Source: Desulfurococcales archaeon
GTDB lineage: Archaea; Thermoproteota; Thermoprotei_A; Sulfolobales; NBVN01
Assembly: GCA_021163585.1 (NCBI GenBank)
Contig: JAGGTW010000130.1
Coordinates: forward strand, 1-5,666
Reading direction: 5' to 3'
Length of the DNA: 5,666 bases
The notes beneath the pieces were generated by a model. It saw only the letters and a list, made by a program, of their open reading frames with translations. It did no database searches and had not been told where the DNA came from. The position numbers were made by a program, and so were the translations under genes. Numbering within the stretch: the first letter of the stretch is position 1; each line of letters opens with the position of its first letter. Positions 1 through 4,746 of this stretch are shown piece by piece.

Positions 1-319
1 CAGAGAGTATCGGATCAGCAGCTACATTCGCTCCTGGGGCCTTCATAGTAACTAATGCTCTCGCACCACCTATCGCAGCACCTAGCCCTATCTCAAACGC
101 TACCCTCTCATTTACAGCCCACTCAGCGTATATGCCAAGATCTTTCCCGAACCTGTGAAGCGTCATTAGTACCTCACTTGAGGGTGTGCCCGGGTACCCG
201 CTAACGACATAGACACCGCCTTCAATAGCTCCCCTGGCAATCGCCTCATTACCCATTAAGGCAAGTACCGTGCCTGCGGGAGCTCTTAAGGGGTTTACCT
301 CCTGCACGCTCCTACTCAT
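1..319 (-). CDS. iorA: Indolepyruvate:ferredoxin oxidoreductase, alpha subunit (N-terminal part; runs off the window)
   Basis: IorA is the thiamine-diphosphate subunit of indolepyruvate:ferredoxin oxidoreductase. This cytoplasmic enzyme converts aryl-pyruvates derived from Trp, Phe and Tyr to aryl-acetyl-CoA plus CO2 and passes electrons to ferredoxin. The 106 visible codons carry family motifs in order: GNEAIARGA (residues 23-31), GYPGTPSSE (41-49), EWAVNERVA (66-74) and TMKAPGANVAADP (91-103). Full-length proteins are about 600 residues, so only the N-terminal sixth is here; the C-terminal TPP and ferredoxin-like regions lie left of base 1. The ATG at 319 is preceded at normal distance by an AGGTGA Shine-Dalgarno. 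The gene lies 43 nt downstream of the acyl-CoA synthetase alpha gene on the same strand, probably in one transcript. The segment before NVAADP reads KAPGA, where I recall KHVGL in other IorA proteins; this is probably a lineage variant. A related 2-oxoacid oxidoreductase is less likely because the GNEAIARGA and GYPGTPSSE pair is typical of IorA. Confidence 0.9.
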   Translation of the reverse strand, partial: MSRSVQEVNPLRAPAGTVLALMGNEAIARGAIEGGVYVVSGYPGTPSSEVLMTLHRFGKDLGIYAEWAVNERVAFEIGLGAAIGGARALVTMKAPGANVAADPILS

Positions 320-323
320 AGTT

Positions 324-329
324 TCACCT
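324..329 (-). promoter_or_regulatory. Shine-Dalgarno of iorA
   Basis: On the minus strand this reads AGGTGA, followed by four bases and then the ATG at 319. It matches the archaeal anti-Shine-Dalgarno complement (GGAGGTGATC). It supports the chosen start and fits translation of iorA as an internal cistron of an operon rather than from a leaderless mRNA. Confidence 0.75.
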
Positions 330-362
330 TATCTTACAATATAGTTAGAGTACGTCCTCCCA

Positions 363-1727
363 TTAATGCTTTCCTATTCTGCTTAGGTACACGTACCTCT
401 CATAGAGTGCGTTAAGCGCTCTTGCTGCGATCCTAGATGAAGTCACAGCAGGTGCTGCCTTAGAAACATACTTCACAACCTGCTCACTTCCCTCACCGTC
501 AACATATACTATAGTCGGTAACGTGAAGTCACTATACACCGAACTTATAACTCTATAGAGTTTTTCAGGTCCTTCCGCTGATGTAGGTACATAGGCCAGT
601 ACCGCTGCATCATAGTACTTTCTGAGTTCATTAATTGTTAAGGCCGTAGCGACCTGTTCAATGATTGCATCACCACCAAAATCTATTGGATTTGAGCCAG
701 ACGGGCTCTTACCGCATGCTCCAGCAATACTTTTTCTTAAAGTAGTGCTTAGTGCTGGCAGTTCTAAGCCGCTGTTCTCCAGGTGTGAAGCAAGTATCAC
801 ACCCAGACCGCCTGAATTAGTTACTATTAATGTTCTCTTCCCTGACAGACCGTCCTTAAGCTTGCGAAGCACCTCACATACCTCGATCAGGTCATCTATA
901 TCTTCAGCAAGATAGGCACCGATCTTCTTAGCTGCAGCCATGAATACCTGGTATGAGGAGGTTAGCCCGCCAGTATGCGATCTCACCGCCTCACTGCTTC
1001 TCTCACCCCACCCTCCCTTCAGTATACTCAGCGGCTTTACAGCGGTTAGCTTTGAGGCCACTCTAAGAAACCTCCTACCTTCCCTTAACCACTCAATATA
1101 CGCTATAACTGCTTCAGTACCGCCGTCCTCAAGGGCGTACTCTAGCGTATCAGTTACATCCACATCCATCATATTACCTAGGCTTATGAAGAATGAAACA
1201 CCGCTAGAGTAGTCCCGTAATCTGGAAATCACAACACCTCCTAAGGCACCACTCTGAGCCATTAAGGCTATAGGCCCCTTATCAGGTACTACCTCAATAC
1301 TTGCGTGCAGGTTAATGCCAGCTATACTAACACCTGCAGAGTTCGGTCCTATTACCCTAATGCCGTAATCGCGCACCACATTCCTTAGTCTCTGCTCCAG
1401 CACTTCATTCCCCGCCTCCTTGAATCCCGCAGTAATTATTACAGCTAATCTAACTCCCTTTGTGGCAGATTCCTCCAGGACTCCTGGAACTACTGGTGGC
1501 GGTACAGCAATTACTACTATGTCAGGCACTTTAGGCAGCTTAGAGACGCTGGGCCACGCCTTAATTCCGAGTATTGACTCATACTTCGGGTTCACAGGAT
1601 AGATATCTCCCTTAAAACCGCTCTTAATAATATTCCTCAAAATTTCGTAACCTACCTTGCCCTCTATTGGAGTCGCGCCGACAACCGCTACTGAACTTAC
1701 TCTTGACAGAGTACTAGAAATACCCAT
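363..1727 (-). CDS. acdA: ADP-forming acetate/acyl-CoA synthetase (acetate--CoA ligase), alpha subunit
   Basis: This is the alpha subunit of ADP-forming acyl-CoA synthetase, which converts acyl-CoA + ADP + Pi to acid + CoA + ATP, the ATP-yielding step of archaeal fermentation. The 454 residues hold a CoA-binding Rossmann domain (VAVVGAT at 13-19, IGPNSAG at 126-132), succinyl-CoA-ligase-like domains with QSGALG (158-163) and SLGNMMDVD (182-190), and a C-terminal domain with NSGGLGVILA (304-313) and SNPIDF (345-350). His251 in SHTGGL is the expected phosphorylated histidine, and Glu212 in YIEWLREG matches the conserved acidic partner. The ATP-grasp beta subunit is absent from this polypeptide, so it must be encoded separately, as in Pyrococcus-type enzymes. 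The ATG start is fixed by an in-frame TAG 12 nt upstream. No strong Shine-Dalgarno is visible, and a TATA-like box lies about 38 nt upstream, suggesting a short leader. The pairing with iorA suggests aryl-acetyl-CoA as substrate (ACD II type), but specificity cannot be read from the sequence. Confidence 0.9.
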   Translation of the reverse strand: MGISSTLSRVSSVAVVGATPIEGKVGYEILRNIIKSGFKGDIYPVNPKYESILGIKAWPSVSKLPKVPDIVVIAVPPPVVPGVLEESATKGVRLAVIITAGFKEAGNEVLEQRLRNVVRDYGIRVIGPNSAGVSIAGINLHASIEVVPDKGPIALMAQSGALGGVVISRLRDYSSGVSFFISLGNMMDVDVTDTLEYALEDGGTEAVIAYIEWLREGRRFLRVASKLTAVKPLSILKGGWGERSSEAVRSHTGGLTSSYQVFMAAAKKIGAYLAEDIDDLIEVCEVLRKLKDGLSGKRTLIVTNSGGLGVILASHLENSGLELPALSTTLRKSIAGACGKSPSGSNPIDFGGDAIIEQVATALTINELRKYYDAAVLAYVPTSAEGPEKLYRVISSVYSDFTLPTIVYVDGEGSEQVVKYVSKAAPAVTSSRIAARALNALYERYVYLSRIGKH

Positions 1728-1760
1728 CTCTAATCCCTAATCATATAGGGTTGGGTATGG

Positions 1761-1770
1761 AATTTTAAGC
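1761..1770 (-). promoter_or_regulatory. TATA-like promoter element for the acyl-CoA synthetase / iorA transcript
   Basis: The minus strand reads GCTTAAAATT, centred about 38 nt upstream of the ATG at 1727. With the usual spacing of about 26 nt from TATA centre to start site, transcription would begin near 1739-1740 and leave a leader of roughly 12 nt. The sequence upstream of the box is not a strong BRE, so this is a moderate call. It is the best candidate on this strand in the 132-nt divergent gap. Confidence 0.5.
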
Positions 1771-1819
1771 ATTGTAGTAACCACTCAACAACCTTATTGT
1801 CCGAGCATTTTAGCAGTAT

Positions 1820-1840
1820 CGGAAGGATATTTTTAATTTA
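1820..1840 (+). promoter_or_regulatory. BRE/TATA promoter of the phosphoribosyltransferase gene (leaderless)
   Basis: A purine-rich BRE-like stretch (CGGAAGGA, 1820-1827) sits directly before a TATA-like box (TATTTTTAATTTA, 1828-1840, core TTTTTAAT at 1830-1837). The core is centred about 26 nt upstream of the A of the ATG at 1860, which is the standard archaeal distance from TATA box to transcription start. There is no Shine-Dalgarno between box and ATG, so the mRNA probably starts at or next to the initiation codon. Confidence 0.75.
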
Positions 1841-1859
1841 CCCCATGTTGTAAGCTTTA

Positions 1860-2456
1860 ATGAGGTGTAACTTCTTGAACTTCCTGCCAGTCACTTGGGA
1901 TGACGTCCACGTAATGTCCTTAAAGATAGCTAGGAAAGTTATTAGGGATGGGTATGTGCCAGACGCTATAGTCGGTATTCTAAGGGGAGGGTTCATTATT
2001 GCTAGGATAATTGCTGATGTGCTGGGTATTGAAGACCTAGGTACCGTTGAAGTAAAGTTCTACAAGGGCATTGCTGAGCCCTCTGAAAGACCTGTGATTA
2101 CACAGCCGCTGACACTTGATGTACGAGATAAGAAGGTGCTGATAGTAGATGACGTGGTTGATTCAGGGAGAACTCTTGAGGTAGCTACTGAACAGGTAAG
2201 ACTTCGTGGAGCTTCCACCGTTAAGTCTGCCGCACTCTTCGCTAAGCCTAAGTCAATAATATTCCCTGACTTCTACATTAAATTAACTACAGAGTGGGTG
2301 CTGTTTCCATGGGAGCTCGGTGAGTTCCTTAAGGAGTTCAGCGACTCAATTAATGTAGACAACATTAAGGAAAGGTTGAAGAAAGTAGGTCTCAACGTAA
2401 GTGACGAACTACTTACAGAACTTGCTGGGGTCTTGAAGGAGCGTTCAAGTAAATAA
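1860..2456 (+). CDS. Purine-type phosphoribosyltransferase (PRT fold, type I)
   Basis: This is a cytoplasmic phosphoribosyltransferase that joins a nucleobase to PRPP, most likely in purine salvage. The 198 residues show GILRGGFIIAR (39-49), the loop contacting pyrophosphate early in the fold, and the PRPP-binding signature VLIVDDVVDSGRT (93-105) with its acidic pair. TTEWVLFPWE (143-152) is the hood-side motif typical of the archaeal xanthine/guanine/hypoxanthine-type group (Gpt/COG2236-like). A helical, charged C-terminus (about 156-198) follows. The base used cannot be assigned: 6-oxopurines are the default, but a Sulfolobus member of this fold group is known to use adenine. The ATG is the first possible start, with an in-frame TAA nine bases upstream and a promoter about 26 nt upstream, so a leaderless mRNA is likely. 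The gene is divergent from the acyl-CoA synthetase gene and convergent with hypE, with 5 nt between the stop codons, so it is a single-gene unit. Confidence 0.87.
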   Translation: MRCNFLNFLPVTWDDVHVMSLKIARKVIRDGYVPDAIVGILRGGFIIARIIADVLGIEDLGTVEVKFYKGIAEPSERPVITQPLTLDVRDKKVLIVDDVVDSGRTLEVATEQVRLRGASTVKSAALFAKPKSIIFPDFYIKLTTEWVLFPWELGEFLKEFSDSINVDNIKERLKKVGLNVSDELLTELAGVLKERSSK

Positions 2457-2461
2457 CCGCT

Positions 2462-3505
2462 TCAGCATATCCTAGGTACTAGCACCGACACAGTGTCAAT
2501 GAATACCAGTCCTCCCACTTCAGTCTCGGCAAGAACCCTACCCTTCACTACATCAGATGGCGGCTCAACCACCCTACCAATAATATTGGCCTGTACCTGC
2601 CCTATCGACCGAAGGTACTTAACCACGTCATCCGCTACCTCATGGTCCACCCCCAACACAGCCAAACCCTCTGATGCTACTTGAAGCGGGTCAATACCTA
2701 ACATATCCAGAAAATTCCTAGTGCTTTCTTCAATAGGTACGTCCTCACGTCTTATAATTATGGTTTTCCCTATAGCTGACGCCCATTCATTAAGTATTGA
2801 CGCAATCCCACCTCTGGTCGGGTCCCTGGCAGCATGAATGTGGTCACCAAATTTTTCGATGAGAGGTAGCATGACGTTGGTTAGCGGCTTTACATCACTC
2901 CTCAACCCCTTAATGCTGTCCAGCATCCCTAGTTGAGCAGCTATTATAGTCGCACCATGCTCTGCTATAGGGCCCGTAACGATGATGTCGTCACCAGTCC
3001 TCAAACCGCTATCTGCTATCGGCCTATCAGTAATACCTATCCCCACTGACGTTATCACCATCGTGTCTAGGGAGCCCTTAGGCATTACCTTAAAGTCCCC
3101 ACCGATCAACGCAAGTCCTTCCTCAGTAACTACCCTGATGAAGGAGTTCATGATTTCTCTAACTAAATCCATGTCAGTGCCCTCCTCAACCAAAACTGCG
3201 TCCTCAACTGCTACTGGCTTGGCCCCCATCATGAGTAGGTCATTGATCGTTCCCGATGCTGCCAACACACCGAGGTCACCTCCGGGAAATTTGAGTGGCT
3301 TAACAGTGTAGGAGTCCACAGTAACAACTACGTATTCGTCCCCTATCCTGATTACAGCCCCATCATCCAGCTCATCAATACCTATACCACCTTTAGTCCT
3401 CCTCAGACCTTCAGGTACTTTCGCTACGATTAGCTTACTGATGACCTCCCACGTCTCTCTACCTCCAGCACCATGAGCTATGGTAACCCTCTCACCCTTG
3501 ACCAC
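2462..3505 (-). CDS. hypE: Hydrogenase maturation protein HypE (carbamoyl dehydratase)
   Basis: HypE takes a carbamoyl group from HypF onto its C-terminal cysteine, dehydrates it with ATP to a thiocyanate, and passes the cyanide to iron on the HypC-HypD complex for the [NiFe]-hydrogenase centre. Counting from the GTG at 3514, the protein shows the PurM/AIRS-like ATP-binding fold: AHGAGG (13-18), DSYTVKPLKFPGG (67-79), SGTINDLLMMGAKP (87-100), IGGDFKV (137-143), GPIAEHGATI (181-190), ARDPTRGG (229-236) and ASEGLAVL (280-287). It ends in the essential PRIC with Cys as the last residue, so it is complete at about 347-350 residues, the usual size. Two GTG starts are possible, at 3514 and 3505. 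I chose 3505 because a GGTGGTC Shine-Dalgarno lies just before it, with spacing like that of iorA; the longer form adds three residues. The gene follows hypD by about 40 nt on the same strand. Confidence 0.96.
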   Translation of the reverse strand: MVKGERVTIAHGAGGRETWEVISKLIVAKVPEGLRRTKGGIGIDELDDGAVIRIGDEYVVVTVDSYTVKPLKFPGGDLGVLAASGTINDLLMMGAKPVAVEDAVLVEEGTDMDLVREIMNSFIRVVTEEGLALIGGDFKVMPKGSLDTMVITSVGIGITDRPIADSGLRTGDDIIVTGPIAEHGATIIAAQLGMLDSIKGLRSDVKPLTNVMLPLIEKFGDHIHAARDPTRGGIASILNEWASAIGKTIIIRREDVPIEESTRNFLDMLGIDPLQVASEGLAVLGVDHEVADDVVKYLRSIGQVQANIIGRVVEPPSDVVKGRVLAETEVGGLVFIDTVSVLVPRIC

Positions 3506-3508
3506 AAT

Positions 3509-3515
3509 GACCACC
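3509..3515 (-). promoter_or_regulatory. Shine-Dalgarno that favours the downstream GTG start of hypE
   Basis: The minus strand reads GGTGGTC, one mismatch from GGTGATC in the archaeal Shine-Dalgarno consensus, and lies three bases before the GTG at 3505. It overlaps the alternative GTG at 3514, for which no comparable site is visible upstream. This is the reason for the shorter hypE start. Confidence 0.5.
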
Positions 3516-3549
3516 CAAAACCGTGTGTTTTGAGCAGACTTAATTATAA

Positions 3550-4746
3550 CTATTGCTGATGGAATTGCCCGAAGTCCTTGAGGGTCACACCCACTGACTT
3601 TATCTCCTCAAGCCTTAGGAACTCCGGGTGCTCCGCCCAAATCCTGCAGGTTCCCTCTACACTTACCATGCAGGGGCCGTAGGGGGAGTCAGGCCTGCAT
3701 ACCTTCATAAATAGTGGGCAGTGTGTGGGCTTGCTGAGCCCTAGAACTACTTCATGACACTTGCAACCAGGCACCACCTCCTTCGAGAGGTCGGCTGGTG
3801 GGTCCTTCAAGCCGTACTCTCTAACCGCATCATGCTCTTTGAACCTGTCTTTAAAGAAGCCACCACTTTCTTTAACAAAACCTATGCCCCTCCAGTAGGC
3901 ATCGCGAACTTCAAACACCTCAGATATTGCATGCTTAGCCAATTTATTCCCATCCCATCGCACCACCCTACTGTACTCATTGATGAGCTCTGCTTTACCT
4001 CTAACCTTCATTTCAAGTATTCTCTCTATAGCTGCAAGAACGTCTATAGCCTCAAATCCCGCAACCACCGTAGGAACGCCGTACTCCTTAGGGAGGAATT
4101 CCCATGATGAAGCACCTATTACGGCTGAAACATGTCCCGGAGCTATGATACCGTCAAGCTGTACAGCCCCTACTTCGGTGAGTAGGTGCCTAACTATTGG
4201 TGGTGTATATCTGTAAGCCGTAAGTATTGATAGGTTCTTAGGTACTTTACCCTTCATAATTACTGATGCCACTGACGGCATTGTAGTCTCAAACCCTATA
4301 GCAAAAAACACCATGTCATTGGACCTGGTCTTAGCGTACTTCACGGCATCCATGAAGGAATACACGATATGGACTCTGCCCCCGCCTGCCTTAGCCTCTA
4401 GGAGTGACCTTGGCGTGTGACCTGCTGATGCTGGAAGCCTAACTGCGTCCCCGTACGTAAGTACTTCTATTCCCTCAAGGGACAGACTGATCAGCTGGTC
4501 CACAAAGTAGGCAGGGGTAACGCAGACCGGGCACCCCGGCCCCGCGATCAGCTCGATCTCGTCAGGAATCAATGTTCTGATACCGTAGTGTGTGATGGTC
4601 CATTCATGGGTACCACAGAAATCCATTATTTTAACTATGTTTTTCAATCGTTCGGCGAGTTTTCTTATCTTGACTACTAAGGACTTACTGTACTCCTTAG
4701 TTATCCTATCCATCAGCCCTCTGTAGGTGTCTGTGCTGCGACTCAT
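3550..4746 (-). CDS. hypD: Hydrogenase maturation protein HypD (iron-sulfur scaffold)
   Basis: HypD, with HypC, is the scaffold on which the Fe(CN)2CO unit of [NiFe]-hydrogenase is assembled; it holds a [4Fe-4S] cluster and a redox-active thiol pair. In the 398-residue form starting at 4746, Cys44 lies in DFCGTHEWT (the family's essential iron-binding cysteine), Cys72 and Cys75 in GPGCPVC, and the C-terminal cysteine set is Cys328, Cys330, Cys343, Cys350, Cys359 and Cys367, in GCKC, HCPLF, VCRP, GPCMVS and GTC. GFETT and APGHVSAVIG are also present. The frame is open up to a GTG at 4794. I chose the ATG at 4746 because its N-terminus (TYRG, with Cys at 44) matches family spacing and GAGG lies nine bases upstream; the ATG at 4713 is the main alternative. 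About 30 residues follow the last Cys, longer than the HypD C-termini I recall. The 5' end overlaps the nucleotidylyltransferase gene by 41 nt, suggesting translational coupling. Confidence 0.95.
   Translation of the reverse strand: MSRSTDTYRGLMDRITKEYSKSLVVKIRKLAERLKNIVKIMDFCGTHEWTITHYGIRTLIPDEIELIAGPGCPVCVTPAYFVDQLISLSLEGIEVLTYGDAVRLPASAGHTPRSLLEAKAGGGRVHIVYSFMDAVKYAKTRSNDMVFFAIGFETTMPSVASVIMKGKVPKNLSILTAYRYTPPIVRHLLTEVGAVQLDGIIAPGHVSAVIGASSWEFLPKEYGVPTVVAGFEAIDVLAAIERILEMKVRGKAELINEYSRVVRWDGNKLAKHAISEVFEVRDAYWRGIGFVKESGGFFKDRFKEHDAVREYGLKDPPADLSKEVVPGCKCHEVVLGLSKPTHCPLFMKVCRPDSPYGPCMVSVEGTCRIWAEHPEFLRLEEIKSVGVTLKDFGQFHQQ

Noticed and set aside
336..346. TATA-like ACTATATTGTA between the acyl-CoA synthetase gene and iorA
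   Set aside because: It lies only about 22 nt from the iorA ATG, which would place the start site inside the gene, and iorA has a proper Shine-Dalgarno, fitting an internal operon gene.
353..358. GGGAGG after the acyl-CoA synthetase stop as a ribosome binding site
   Set aside because: It is more than 30 nt from the iorA ATG, and the nearest ATG overlaps the preceding stop and opens a frame of only nine codons that ends before iorA.
2982..3311. Open plus-strand frame of 109 codons opposite hypE, and similar frames at 661-915, 940-1212, 1420-1602, 2493-2684, 3980-4216 and 4815-5054
   Set aside because: All lie antisense within well-identified genes, give low-complexity Ser/Thr/Pro-rich translations and lack initiation signals.
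3516..3532. Hairpin (6-bp stem) as a transcription terminator between hypD and hypE
   Set aside because: No T-run follows on the minus strand, the stem is short and AT-rich, and it lies directly against the hypE start. Termination here would separate genes expected to be co-expressed.
3754..4107. Open plus-strand frame of 117 codons opposite hypD
   Set aside because: It is antisense to a clearly conserved gene, has no promoter or Shine-Dalgarno, and its translation has no recognisable domain. It is a by-product of hypD codon use.
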